Of a stretch of 64,000 nt of DNA, positions 33,961-47,650 are shown piece by piece. The stretch spans positions 33,217,541 through 33,281,540 of the forward strand of contig BTRK01000004.1 of NCBI GenBank assembly GCA_036245805.1. The letters run 5' to 3'. The stretch is from Pristionchus mayeri (taxonomy: Eukaryota; Nematoda; Chromadorea; Rhabditida; Neodiplogasteridae). A program made the position numbers and the translations under genes. The stretch's first letter is position 1, and the number at the start of each line of letters is the position of its first letter. A model generated the notes under the pieces. The model searched no databases. It had not been told where the DNA came from and saw only the letters and a program-made list of their open reading frames with translations.

Positions 33961-35500
33961 CACCCCCGCGTTGGACACTTGAGCAGCGGATTTCTGAGCT
34001 CAATCCGGACTTGGACATTTGAGCAGCGGATTTCTGAGCTCACTCCGGACTTGGACATTTGAGCAGCCAATTTTTGAGGCAACCCCAGACATGGAAATTT
34101 GAGCAGCCGATTTTTGAGGCAACCCCAGACATGGAAATTTGAGCAGCCGATTTTTGAGGCAACCCCAGACATGGAAATTTGAGCAGCCGATTTTTGAGGC
34201 AACCCCAGACATGGAAATTTGAGCAGCCAATTTTTGAGGCAACCCCAGACATGGAAATTTGAGCAGCCGATTTTTGAGGCAACCCCAGACATGGACATTT
34301 GAGCAGCCGATTTCTGAGCTCACTCCGGACTTGGACATTTGAGCAGCCGATTTCTGAGCTCACTCCCGACTTGGACATTTGAGCAGCGGATTTCTGAGCT
34401 CACTCCGGACTTGGACATTTGAGCAGCCGATTTCTGAGCTCACTCCCGACTTGGACATTTGAGCATCCGATTTCTGGGCTCACCCCCGCCTTGGACACTT
34501 GAGCAGCCGCTTCTGAGTTCACCCCCGCGTTGGACACTTGAGCAGCGGATTTCTGAGCTCAATCCGGACTTGGACATTTGAGCAGCGGATTTCTGAGCTC
34601 ACTCCGGACTTGGACATTTGAGCAGCCAATTTTTGAGGCAACCCCAGACATGGAAATTTGAGCAGCCGATTTTTGAGGCAACCCCAGACATGGAAATTTG
34701 AGCAGCCGATTTTTGAGGCAACCCCAGACATGGAAATTTGAGCAGCCGATTTTTGAGGCAACCCCAGACATGGAAATTTGAGCAGCCAATTTTTGAGGCA
34801 ACCCCAGACATGGAAATTTGAGCAGCCGATTTTTGAGGCAACCCCAGACATGGAAATTTGAGCAGCCAATTTTTGAGGCAACCCCAGACATGGAAATTTG
34901 AGCAGCCGATTTTTGAGGCAATCCCAGACATGGACATTTGAGCAGCCGATTTCTGAGCTCACTCCGGACTTGGACATTTGAGCAGCCGATTTTTGAGGCA
35001 ACCCCAGACATGGAAATTTGAGCAGCCGATTTTTGAGGCAACCCCAGACATGGACATTTGAGCAGCCGATTTCTGAGCTCACTCCGGACTTGGACATTTG
35101 AGCAGCGGATTTCTGAGCTCACTCCGGACTTGGACATTTGAGCAGCCAATTTTTGAGGAAACCCCAGACATGGAAATTTGAGCAGCCGATTTTTGAGGCA
35201 ACCCCAGACATGGAAATTTGAGCAGCCAATTTTTGAGGCAACCCCAGACATGGAAATTTGAGCAGCCGATTTTTGAGGCAATCCCAGACATGGACATTTG
35301 AGCAGCCGATTTCTGAGCTCACTCCGGACTTGGACATTTGAGCAGCCGATTTTTGAGGCAACCCCAGACATGGAAATTTGAGCAGCCGATTTTTGAGGCA
35401 ACCCCAGACATGGACATTTGAGCAGCCGATTTCTGAGCTCACTCCGGACTTGGACATTTGAGCAGCGGATTTCTGAGCTCACTCCGGACTTGGACATTTG
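33961..35500. repeat. Satellite zone 3: runs of near-identical class B (CATGGAAAT) units
   Basis: Long uninterrupted runs of B units ending ATGGAAATTTGAGC occur here, for example about 34060-34290 and 34620-34930, alternating only CCGA and CCAA at the start. These B units have no stop codon in any minus-strand frame. This produces the longest open frame in the window (312 codons, minus strand, 34559-35497), which I regard as incidental. Confidence 0.8.
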
Positions 35501-38500
35501 AGCAGCCGATTTCTGAGCTCACTCCCGACTTGGACATTTGAGCAGCCAATTTTTGAGGCAACCCCAGACATGGACATTTGAGCAGCGGATTTCTGAGCTC
35601 ACTCCCGACTTGGACATTTGAGCAGCCGATTTCTGAGCTCACTCCGGACTTGGACATTTGAGTAGCTTATTTTTGAGGCAACCCCAGACTTGGACATTTG
35701 AGCAGCCGATTTTTGAGGCAACCCCAGACTTTGAAATTTGAGCAGCCGATTTCTGAGCTCACTCCCGACTTGGACATTTGAGCAGCCAATTTTTGAGGCA
35801 ACCCCAGACATGGACATTTGAGCAGCCGATTTCTGAGCTCACTCCCGACATGGACATTTGAGCAGCCGATTTCTGAGCTCACTCCGGACTTGGACAATTG
35901 AGCAGCCAATTTTTGAGGCAACCCCAGACATGGACATTTGAGCAGCCGATTTCTGAGCTCACCTCCGCCTTGGACACTTGAGCAGCGGATTTCTGAGCTC
36001 ACTCCCGACTTGGACATTTGAGCAGCGGATTTCTGAGCTCACTCCCGACTTGGACATTTGAGCAGCGGATTTCTGAGCTCACTCCGGACTTGGACATTTG
36101 AGCAGCCGATTTTTGAGCTCACTCCCGACTTGGACATTTGAGCAGCCGATTTTTGAGCTCACTCCCGACTTGGACATTTGAGCAGCGGATTTCTGAGCTC
36201 ACTCCCGACTTGGACATTTGAGCAGCCGATTTCTGAGCTCACTCCGGACTTGGACATTTGAGTAGCTTATTTTTGAGGCAACCCCAGACTTGGACATTTG
36301 AGCAGCCGATTTTTGAGGCAACCCCAGACTTTGAAATTTGAGCAGCCGATTTCTGAGCTCACTCCCGACTTGGACATTTGAGCAGCCAATTTTTGAGGCA
36401 ACCCCAGACATGGACATTTGAGCAGCCGATTTCTGAGCTCACTCCCGACTTGGACATTTGAGCAGCGGATTTCTGAGCTCACTCCCGACTTGGACATTTG
36501 AGCAGCCGATTTCTGAGCTCACTCCGGACTTGGACATTTGAGTAGCTTATTTTTGAGGCAACCCCAGACTTGGACATTTGAGCAGCCGATTTTTGAGGCA
36601 ACCCCAGACTTTGAAATTTGAGCAGCCGATTTTTGAGGCAACCCCAGACATGGACATTTGAGCAGCCGATTTCTGAGCTCACTCCGGACTTGGACAATTG
36701 AGCAGCCAATTTTTGAGGCAACCCCAGACATGGACATTTGAGCAGCCGATTTCTGAGCTCACCTCCGCCTTGGACACTTGAGCAGCGGATTTCTGAGCTC
36801 ACTCCCGACTTGGACATTTGAGCAGCGGATTTCTGAGCTCACTCCCGACTTGGACATTTGAGCAGCGGATTTCTGAGCTCACTCCGGACTTGGACATTTG
36901 AGCAGCTTATTTTTGAGGCAACCCCAGACTTGGACATTTGAGCAGCCGATTTTTGAGCTCACTCCCGACTTGGACATTTGAGCAGCGGATTTCTGAGCTC
37001 ACTCCCGACTTGGACATTTGAGCAGCCGATTTCTGAGCTCACTCCGGACTTGGACATTTGAGTAGCTTATTTTTGAGGCAACCCCAGACTTGGACATTTG
37101 AGCAGCCGATTTTTGATGCAACCCCAGACTTTGAAATTTGAGCAGCCGATTTTTGAGGCAACCCCAGACATGGACATTTGAGCAGCCGATTTCTGAGCTC
37201 ACTCCGGACTTGGACAATTGAGCAGCCAATTTTTGAGGCAACCCCAGACATGGACATTTGAGCAGCCGATTTCTGAGCTCACTCCCGACTTTGATATTTG
37301 AGCAGCCGATTTCTGAGCTCACTCCGGACTTGGACATTTGAGCAGCCGATTTTTGAGGCAACCCCAGACATGCACATTTGAGCAGCCGATTTCTGAGCTC
37401 ACTCCCGACTTGGACACTTGAGCAGCGGATTTCTGAGCTCACTCCGGACTTGGACATTTGAGCAGCCGATTTTTGAGGCAACCCCAGACATGGACATTTG
37501 AGCAGCCGATTTCTGAGCTCACCCCCGCCTTGGACACTTGAGCAGCGGATTTCTGAGCTCACTCCCGACTTGGACATTTGAGCAGCGGATTTCTGAGCTC
37601 ACTCCGGACTTGGACATTTGAGCAGCTTATTTTTGAGGCAACCCCAGACTTGGACATTTGAGCAGCCGATTTTTGAGCTCACTCCCGACTTGGACATTTG
37701 AGCAGCGGATTTCTGAGCTCACTCCCGACTTGGACATTTGAGCAGCCGATTTCTGAGCTCACTCCGGACTTGGACATTTGAGCAGCCGATTTCTGAGGCA
37801 ACCCCAGACTTTGAAATTTGAGCAGCCGATTTTTGAGGCAACCCCAGACATGGGCATTTGAGCAGCCGATTTTTGAGGCAACCCCAGACTTTGAAATTTG
37901 AGCAGCCGATTTTTGAGGCAACCCCAGACTTGGACATTTGAGCAGCCGATTTTTGAGCTCACTCCCGACTTGGACATTTGAGCAGCGGATTTCTGAGCTC
38001 ACTCCCGACTTGGACATTTGAGCAGCCGATTTCTGAGCTCACTCCGGACTTGGACATTTGAGTAGCTTATTTTTGAGGCAACCCCAGACTTGGACATTTG
38101 AGCAGCCGATTTTTGATGCAACCCCAGACTTTGAAATTTGAGCAGCCGATTTTTGAGGCAACCCCAGACATGGACATTTGAGCAGCCGATTTCTGAGCTC
38201 ACTCCGGACTTGGACAATTGAGCAGCCAATTTTTGAGGCAACCCCAGACATGGACATTTGAGCAGCCGATTTCTGAGCTCACTCCCGACTTTGATATTTG
38301 AGCAGCCGATTTCTGAGCTCACTCCGGACTTGGACATTTGAGCAGCCGATTTTTGAGGCAACCCCAGACATGCACATTTGAGCAGCCGATTTCTGAGCTC
38401 ACTCCCGACTTGGACACTTGAGCAGCGGATTTCTGAGCTCACTCCGGACTTGGACATTTGAGCAGCCGATTTTTGAGGCAACCCCAGACATGGACATTTG

Positions 38501-41500
38501 AGCAGCCGATTTCTGAGCTCACCCCCGCCTTGGACACTTGAGCAGCGGATTTCTGAGCTCACTCCCGACTTGGACATTTGAGCAGCGGATTTCTGAGCTC
38601 ACTCCGGACTTGGACATTTGAGCAGCTTATTTTTGAGGCAACCCCAGACTTGGACATTTGAGCAGCCGATTTTTGAGCTCACTCCCGACTTGGACATTTG
38701 AGCAGCGGATTTCTGAGCTCACTCCCGACTTGGACATTTGAGCAGCCGATTTCTGAGCTCACTCCGGACTTGGACATTTGAGCAGCCGATTTCTGAGGCA
38801 ACCCCAGACTTTGAAATTTGAGCAGCCGATTTTTGAGGCAACCCCAGACATGGGCATTTGAGCAGCCGATTTTTGAGGCAACCCCAGACTTTGAAATTTG
38901 AGCAGCCGATTTTTGAGGCAACCCCAGACATGGTCATTTGAGCAGCCGATTTCTGAGCTTACTCCCGACTTGGACACTTGAGCAGCGGATTTCTGAGCTC
39001 ACTCCGGACTTGGACATTTGAGCAGCGGATTTCTGAGCTCACTCCGGACTTGGACATTTGAGCAGCCGATTTTTGAGGCAACCCCAGACATGGACATTTG
39101 AGCAGCCGATTTCTGAGCTCACCCCCGCCTTGGACACTTGAGCAGCGGATTTCTGAGCTCACTCCCGACTTGGACATTTGAGCAGCGGATTTCTGAGCTC
39201 ACTCCGGACTTGGACATTTGAGTAGCTTATTTTTGAGGCAACCCCAGACTTGGACATTTGAGCAGCCGATTTTTGAGGCAACCCCAGACTTTGAAATTTG
39301 AGCAGCCGATTTTTGAGGCAACCCCAGACATGGACATTTGAGCAGCCGATTTCTGAGCTCACTCCGGACTTGGACAATTGAGCAGCCGATTTTTGAGGCA
39401 ACCCCAGACTTTGAAATTTGAGCAGCCGATTTTTGAGGCAACCCCAGACATGGTCATTTGAGCAGCCGATTTCTGAGCTTACTCCCGACTTGGACACTTG
39501 AGCAGCGGATTTCTGAGCTCACTCCGGACTTGGACATTTGAGCAGCGGATTTCTGAGCTCACTCCGGACTTGGACATTTGAGCAGCCGATTTTTGAGGCA
39601 ACCCCAGACATGGACATTTGAGCAGCCGATTTCTGAGCTCACCCCCGCCTTGGACACTTGAGCAGCGGATTTCTGAGCTCACTCCCGACTTGGACATTTG
39701 AGCAGCGGATTTCTGAGCTCACTCCGGACTTGGACATTTGAGTAGCTTATTTTTGAGGCAACCCCAGACTTGGACATTTGAGCAGCCGATTTTTGAGGCA
39801 ACCCCAGACTTTGAAATTTGAGCAGCCGATTTTTGAGGCAACCCCAGACATGGACATTTGAGCAGCCGATTTCTGAGCTCACTCCGGACTTGGACAATTG
39901 AGCAGCCGATTTTTGAGGCAACCCCAGACTTTGAAATTTGAGCAGCCGATTTCTGAGCTCACTCCCGACTTGGACACTTGAGCAGCGGATTTCTGAGCTC
40001 ACTCCGGACTTGGACATTTGAGCAGCCGATTTTTGAGGCAACCCCAGACATGGACATTTGAGCAGCCGATTTCTGAGCTCACCCCCGCCTTGGACACTTG
40101 AGCAGCGGATTTCTGAGCTCACTCCCGACTTGGACATTTGAGCAGCGGATTTCTGAGCTCACTCCGGACTTGGACATTTGAGCAGCTTATTTTTGAGGCA
40201 ACCCCAGACTTGGACATTTGAGCAGCCGATTTTTGAGGCAACCCCAGACTTTGAAATTTGAGCAGCCGATTTTTGAGGCAACCCCAGACATGGACATTTG
40301 AGCAGCCGATTTCTGAGCTCACTCCGGACTTGGACAATTGAGCAGCCGATTTTTGAGGCAACCCCAGACTTTGAAATTTGAGCAGCCGATTTCTGAGCTC
40401 ACTCCCGACTTGGACACTTGAGCAGCGGATTTCTGAGCTCACTCCGGACTTGGACATTTGAGCAGCCGATTTTTGAGGCAACCCCAGACATGGACATTTG
40501 AGCAGCCGATTTCTGAGCTCACCCCCGCCTTGGACACTTGAGCAGCGGATTTCTGAGCTCACTCCCGACTTGGACATTTGAGCAGCGGATTTCTGAGCTC
40601 ACTCCGGACTTGGACATTTGAGCAGCTTATTTTTGAGGCAACCCCAGACTTGGACATTTGAGCAGCCGATTTTTGAGCTCACTCCCGACTTGGACATTTG
40701 AGCAGCGGATTTCTGAGCTCACTCCCGACTTGGACATTTGAGCAGCCGATTTCTGAGCTCACTCCGGACTTGGACATTTGAGCAGCCGATTTCTGAGGCA
40801 ACCCCAGACTTTGAAATTTGAGCAGCCGATTTTTGAGGCAACCCCAGACATGGGCATTTGAGCAGCCGATTTTTGAGGCAACCCCAGACTTTGAAATTTG
40901 AGCAGCCGATTTTTGAGGCAACCCCAGACATGGACATTTGAGCAGCCGATTTCTGAGCTCACCCCCGCCTTGGTCATTTGAGCAGCCGATTTCTGAGCTT
41001 ACTCCCGACTTGGACACTTGAGCAGCGGATTTCTGAGCTCACTCCGGACTTGGACATTTGAGCAGCGGATTTCTGAGCTCACTCCGGACTTGGACATTTG
41101 AGCAGCCGATTTTTGAGGCAACCCCAGACATGGACATTTGAGCAGCCGATTTCTGAGCTCACCCCCGCCTTGGACACTTGAGCAGCGGATTTCTGAGCTC
41201 ACTCCCGACTTGGACATTTGAGCAGCGGATTTCTGAGCTCACTTCGGACTTGGACATTTGAGTAGCTTATTTTTGAGGCAACCCCAGACTTGGACATTTG
41301 AGCAGCCGATTTTTGAGGCAACCCCAGACTTTGAAATTTGAGCAGCCGATTTTTGAGGCAACCCCAGACATGGACATTTGAGCAGCCGATTTCTGAGCTC
41401 ACTCCGGACTTGGACAATTGAGCAGCCGATTTTTGAGGCAACCCCAGACTTTGAAATTTGAGCAGCGGATTTCTGAGCTCACTCCGGACTTGGACATTTG

Positions 41501-44430
41501 AGCAGCTTATTTTTGAGGCAACCCCAGACTTGGACATTTGAGCAGCCGATTTTTGAGCTCACTCCCGACTTGGACATTTGAGCAGCGGATTTCTGAGCTC
41601 ACTCCCGACTTGGACATTTGAGCAGCCGATTTCTGAGCTCACTCCGGACTTGGACATTTGAGTAGCTTATTTTTGAGGCAACCCCAGACTTGGACATTTG
41701 AGCAGCCGATTTTTGAGCTCACTCCCGACTTGGACATTTGAGCAGCGGATTTCTGAGCTCACTCCCGACTTGGACATTTGAGCAGCCGATTTCTGAGCTC
41801 ACTCCGGACTTGGACATTTGAGTAGCTTATTTTTGAGGCAACCCCAGACTTGGACATTTGAGCAGCCGATTTTTGAGGCAACCCCAGACATGGACATTTG
41901 AGCAGCCGATTTCTGAGCTCACTCCGGACTTGGACAATTGAGCAGCCAATTTTTGAGGCAACCCCAGACATGGACATTTGAGCAGCCGATTTCTGAGCTC
42001 ACCTCCGCCTTGGACATTTGAGTAGCTTATTTTTGAGGCAACCCCAGACTTGGACATTTGAGCAGCCGATTTTTGAGGCAACCCCAGACTTGGACATTTG
42101 AGCAGCCGATTTCTGAGCTCACTCCGGACTTGGACAATTGAGCAGCCAATTTTTGAGGCAACCCCAGACATGGACATTTGAGCAGCCGATTTCTGAGCTC
42201 ACCTCCGCCTGGGACATTTGAGTAGCTTATTTTTGAGGCAACCCCAGACTTGGACATTTGAGCAGCCGATTTCTGAGCTCACTCCGGACTTGGACATTTG
42301 AGTAGCTTATTTTTGAGGCAACCCCAGACTTGGACATTTGAGCAGCCGATTTTTGAGGCAACCCCAGACTTTGAAATTTGAGCAGCCGATTTTTGAGGCA
42401 ACCCCAGACTTGGACATTTGAGCAGCCAATTTTTGAGGTAACCCCAGACATGGACATTTGAGCAGCCGATTTCTGAGCTCACTCCCGACTTGGACATTTG
42501 AGCAGCGGATTTCTGAGCTCACTCCCGACTTGGACATTTGAGCAGCCGATTTCTGAGCTCACTCCGGACTTGGACATTTGAGCAGCTTATTTTTGAGGCA
42601 ACCCCAGACTTGGACATTTGAGCAGCCGATTTTTGAGGCAACCCCAGACTTTGAAATTTGAGCAGCCGATTTTTGAGGCAACCCCAGACATGGACATTTG
42701 AGCAGCCGATTTCTGAGCTCACTCCGGACTTGGACATTTGAGCAGCCAATTTTTGAGGCAACCCCAGACATGGACATTTGAGCAGCCGATTTCTGAGCCC
42801 ACCTCCGCCTTGGACACTTGAGCAGCGGATTTCTGAGCTCATTCCCGACTTGGACATTTGAGCAGCGGATTTCTGAGCTCACTCCCGACTTGGACATTTG
42901 AGCAGCCGATTTCTGAGCTCACTCCGGACTTGGACATTTGAGCAGCTTATTTTTGAGGCAACCCCAGACTTGGACATTTGAGCAGCCGATTTCTGAGCTC
43001 ACTCCGGACTTGGACATTTGAGCAGCCAATTTTTGAGGCAACCCCAGACATGGACATTTGAGCAGCCGATTTCTGAGCCCACCTCCGCCTTGGACACTTG
43101 AGCAGCGGATTTCTGAGCTCATTCCCGACTTGGACATTTGAGCAGCCGATTTCTGAGCTCACTCCGGACTTGGACATTTGAGCAGCCGATTTTTGAGGCA
43201 ACCCCAGACTTTGAAATTTGAGCAGCCGATTTTTGAGGCAACCCCAGACATGGACATTTGAGCAGCCGATTTCTGAGCTCACTCCGGACTTGGACATTTG
43301 AGCAGCCAATTTTTGAGGCAACCCCAGACATGGACATTTGAGCAGCCGATTTCTGAGCCCACCTCCGCCTTGGACACTTGAGCAGCGGATTTCTGAGCTC
43401 ATTCCCGACTTGGACATTTGAGCAGCGGATTTCTGAGCTCACTCCCGACTTGGACATTTGAGCAGCCGATTTTTGAGGCAACCCCAGACATGGACATTTG
43501 AGCAGCCGATTTCTGAGCTCACTCCGGACTTGGACATTTGAGCAGCCAATTTTTGAGGCAACCCCAGACATGGACATTTGAGCAGCCGATTTCTGAGCCC
43601 ACCTCCGCCTTGGACACTTGAGCAGCGGATTTCTGAGCTCATTCCCGACTTGGACATTTGAGCAGCGGATTTCTGAGCTCACTCCCGACTTGGACATTTG
43701 AGCAGCCGATTTCTGAGCTCACTCCGGACTTGGACATTTGAGCAGCTTATTTTTGAGGCAACCCCAGACTTGGACATTTGAGCAGCCGATTTCTGAGCTC
43801 ACTCCGGACTTGGACATTTGAGCAGCCAATTTTTGAGGCAACCCCAGACATGGACATTTGAGCAGCCGATTTCTGAGCCCACCTCCGCCTTGGACACTTG
43901 AGCAGCGGATTTCTGAGCTCATTCCCGACTTGGACATTTGAGCAGCGGATTTCTGAGCTCACTCCCGACTTGGACATTTGAGCAGCCGATTTTTGAGGCA
44001 ACCCCAGACATGGACATTTGAGCAGCCGATTTCTGAGCTCACTCCGGACTTGGACATTTGAGCAGCCAATTTTTGAGGCAACCCCAGACATGGACATTTG
44101 AGCAGCCGATTTCTGAGCCCACCTCCGCCTTGGACACTTGAGCAGCGGATTTCTGAGCTCATTCCCGACTTGGACATTTGAGCAGCGGATTTCTGAGCTC
44201 ACTCCCGACTTGGACATTTGAGCAGCCGATTTCTGAGCTCACTCCGGACTTGGACATTTGAGCAGCTTATTTTTGAGGCAACCCCAGACATGGACATTTG
44301 AGCAGCCGATTTCTGAGCCCACCTCCGCCTTGGACACTTGAGCAGCCGATTTTTGAGGCAACCCCAGACTTTGAAATTTGAGCAGCCGATTTTTGAGGCA
44401 ACCCCAGACATGGACATTTGAGCAGCCGAT
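35501..44430. repeat. Satellite zone 4: CTTTGAAAT B units and chimeric units, strict 40-bp register
   Basis: B units with GACTTTGAAATTTG become common, and AGTAGCTT and ACAATTGAGC variants appear. Chimeric units that start like B and continue like A (TTTTTGAGCTCACTCCC) are first seen near 36111. The 39-bp marker is absent, so the 40-bp register holds over almost 9 kb. Larger periods are exact multiples of 40 (440, 520, 600, 1000). A tandem 1000-bp repeat covers about 36960-38930. Confidence 0.85.
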
Positions 44431-47400
44431 TTCTGAGCTCACCCTTGGACATTTGAGCAGCGGATTTCTGAGCTCACTCCGGACTTGGACATTTGAGCAG
44501 CCGATTTTTGAGGCAACCCCAGAGATGGACATTTGAGCAGCCGATTTCTGAGCTCACCCTTGGACATTTGAGCAGCGGATTTCTGAGCTCACTCCCGACG
44601 GACATTTGAGCAGCCGATTTTTGAGGCAACCCCAGACATGGACATTTGAGCAGCCGATTTCTGAGTCACTCCGGACTTGGACATTTGAGCAGCCGATTTT
44701 TGAGGCAACCCCAGAGATGGACATTTGAGCAGCCGATTTCTGAGCTCACCCTTGGACATTTGAGCAGCGGATTTCTGAGCTCACTCCCGACTTGGACATT
44801 TGAGCAGCCGATTTCTGAGCTCACTCCGGACTTGGACATTTGAGCAGCTTATTTTTGAGGCAACCCCAGATTTTGAAATTTGAGCAGCCGATTTTTGAGG
44901 CAACCCCAGACATGGACATTTGAGCAGCCGATTTCTGAGCTCACTCCGGACTTGGACATTTGAGCAGCCAATTTTTGAGGCAACCCCAGTCATGGACATT
45001 TGAGCAGCCGATTTCTGAGCTCACCTCCGCCTTGGACACTTGAGCAGCGGATTTCTGAGCTCACTCCCGACTTGGACATTTGAGCAGCCGATTTTTGAGG
45101 CAACCCCAGAGATGGACATTTGAGCAGCCGATTTTTGAGGCAACCCCAGACATGGACATTTGAGCAGCCGATTTTTGAGCTCACTCCCGACTTGGACATT
45201 TGAGCAGCCAATTTTTGAGGCAACCCCAGACATGGACATTTGAGCAGCCGATTTCTGAGCTCACTCCGGACTTGGACATTTGAGCAGCCAATTTTTGAGG
45301 CAACCCCAGTCATGGACATTTGAGCAGCCGATTTCTGAGCTCACCTCCGCCTTGGACACTTGAGCAGCGGATTTCTGAGCTCACTCCCGACTTGGACATT
45401 TGAGCAGCCGATTTCTGAGCTCACTCCGGACTTGGACATTTGAGCAGCTTATTTTTGAGGCAACCCCAGACTTGGACATTTGAGCAGCCGATTTTTGAGC
45501 TCACTCCCGACTTGGACATTTGAGCAGCCAATTTTTGAGGCAACCCCAGACATGGACATTTGAGCAGCCGATTTCTGAGCTCACTCCCGACTTGGACATT
45601 TGAGCTGCGGATTTCTGAGCTCACTCCCGACTTGGACATTTGAGCAGCGGATTTCTGAGCTCACTCCCGACGGACATTTGAGCAGCCGATTTTTGAGGCA
45701 ACCCCAGACATGGACATTTGAGCAGCCGATTTCTGAGCTCACTCCGGACTTGGACATTTGAGCAGCCGATTTTTGAGGCAACCCCAGAGATGGACATTTG
45801 AGCAGCCGATTTCTGAGCTCACCCTTGGACATTTGAGCAGCGGATTTCTGAGCTCACTCCCGACTTGGACATTTGAGCAGCCGATTTCTGAGCTCACTCC
45901 GGACTTGGACATTTGAGCAGCCAATTTTTGAGGCAACCCCAGTCATGGACATTTGAGCAGCCGATTTCTGAGCTCACCTCCGCCTTGGACACTTGAGCAG
46001 CGGATTTCTGAGCTCACTCCCGACTTGGACATTTGAGCAGCCGATTTCTGAGCTCACTCCGGACTTGGACATTTGAGCAGCTTATTTTTGAGGCAACCCC
46101 AGACTTGGACATTTGAGCAGCCGATTTTTGAGCTCACTCCCGACTTGGACATTTGAGCAGCCAATTTTTGAGGCAACCCCAGACATGGACATTTGAGCAG
46201 CCGATTTCTGAGCTCACTCCCGACTTGGACATTTGAGCTGCGGATTTCTGAGCTCACTCCCGACTTGGACATTTGAGCAGCGGATTTCTGAGCTCACTCC
46301 CGACTTGGACATTTGAGCAGCCGATTTCTGAGCTCACTCCGGACTTGGACATTTGAGCAGCTTATTTTTGAGGCAACCCCAGACATGGACATTTGAGCAG
46401 CCGATTTCTGAGCTCACTCCCGACTTGGACATTTGAGCTGCGGATTTCTGAGCTCACTCCCGACTTGGACATTTGAGCAGCGGATTTCTGAGCTCACTCC
46501 CGACGGACATTTGAGCAGCCGATTTTTGAGGCAACCCCAGACATGGACATTTGAGCAGCCGATTTCTGAGCTCACTCCGGACTTGGACATTTGAGCAGCC
46601 GATTTTTGAGGCAACCCCAGAGATGGACATTTGAGCAGCCGATTTCTGAGCTCACCCTTGGACATTTGAGCAGCGGATTTCTGAGCTCACTCCCGACTTG
46701 GACATTTGAGCAGCCGATTTCTGAGCTCACTCCGGACTTGGACATTTGAGCAGCCAATTTTTGAGGCAACCCCAGTCATGGACATTTGAGCAGCCGATTT
46801 CTGAGCTCACCTCCGCCTTGGACACTTGAGCAGCGGATTTCTGAGCTCACTCCCGACTTGGACATTTGAGCAGCCGATTTCTGAGCTCACTCCGGACTTG
46901 GACATTTGAGCAGCTTATTTTTGAGGCAACCCCAGACTTGGACATTTGAGCAGCCGATTTTTGAGCTCACTCCCGACTTGGACATTTGAGCAGCCAATTT
47001 TTGAGGCAACCCCAGACATGGACATTTGAGCAGCCGATTTCTGAGCTCACTCCCGACTTGGACATTTGAGCTGCGGATTTCTGAGCTCACTCCCGACTTG
47101 GACATTTGAGCAGCGGATTTCTGAGCTCACTCCCGACTTGGACATTTGAGCAGCCGATTTCTGAGCTCACTCCGGACTTGGACATTTGAGCAGCTTATTT
47201 TTGAGGCAACCCCAGACATGGACATTTGAGCAGCCGATTTCTGAGCCCACCTCCGCCTTGGACACTTGAGCAGCCGATTTTTGAGGCAACCCCAGACTTT
47301 GAAATTTGAGCAGCCGATTTTTGAGCTCACCCTTGGACATTTGAGCAGCGGATTTCTGAGCTCACTCCGGACTTGGACATTTGAGCAGCCGATTTTTGAG

Positions 47401-47650
47401 GCAACCCCAGAGATGGACATTTGAGCAGCCGATTTCTGAGCTCACCCTTGGACATTTGAGCAGCGGATTTCTGAGCTCACTCCCGACGGACATTTGAGCA
47501 GCCGATTTTTGAGGCAACCCCAGACATGGACATTTGAGCAGCCGATTTCTGAGCTCACTCCGGACTTGGACATTTGAGCAGCCGATTTTTGAGGCAACCC
47601 CAGAGATGGACATTTGAGCAGCCGATTTCTGAGCTCACCCTTGGACATTT
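44431..47650. repeat. Satellite zone 5: units with internal deletions (35, 38 and 39 bp)
   Basis: Shortened A units appear. GAGCTCACCCTTGGACATTT is a 35-bp unit lacking five bases of the centre. CTCCCGACGGACATTT is a 38-bp unit lacking two T. GAGTCACTCC near 44660 is a 39-bp unit. They recur in a fixed order and reveal a tandem 833-bp repeat at about 45541-47206. GAGCTGCGG variants of the unit boundary start in this zone (first seen near 45603). Confidence 0.85.

Noticed and set aside
44646..44843. 65-codon plus-strand frame inside the array
   Set aside because: Open only because several shortened units shift the frame past the usual plus-strand TGA; the peptide is plain satellite translation.
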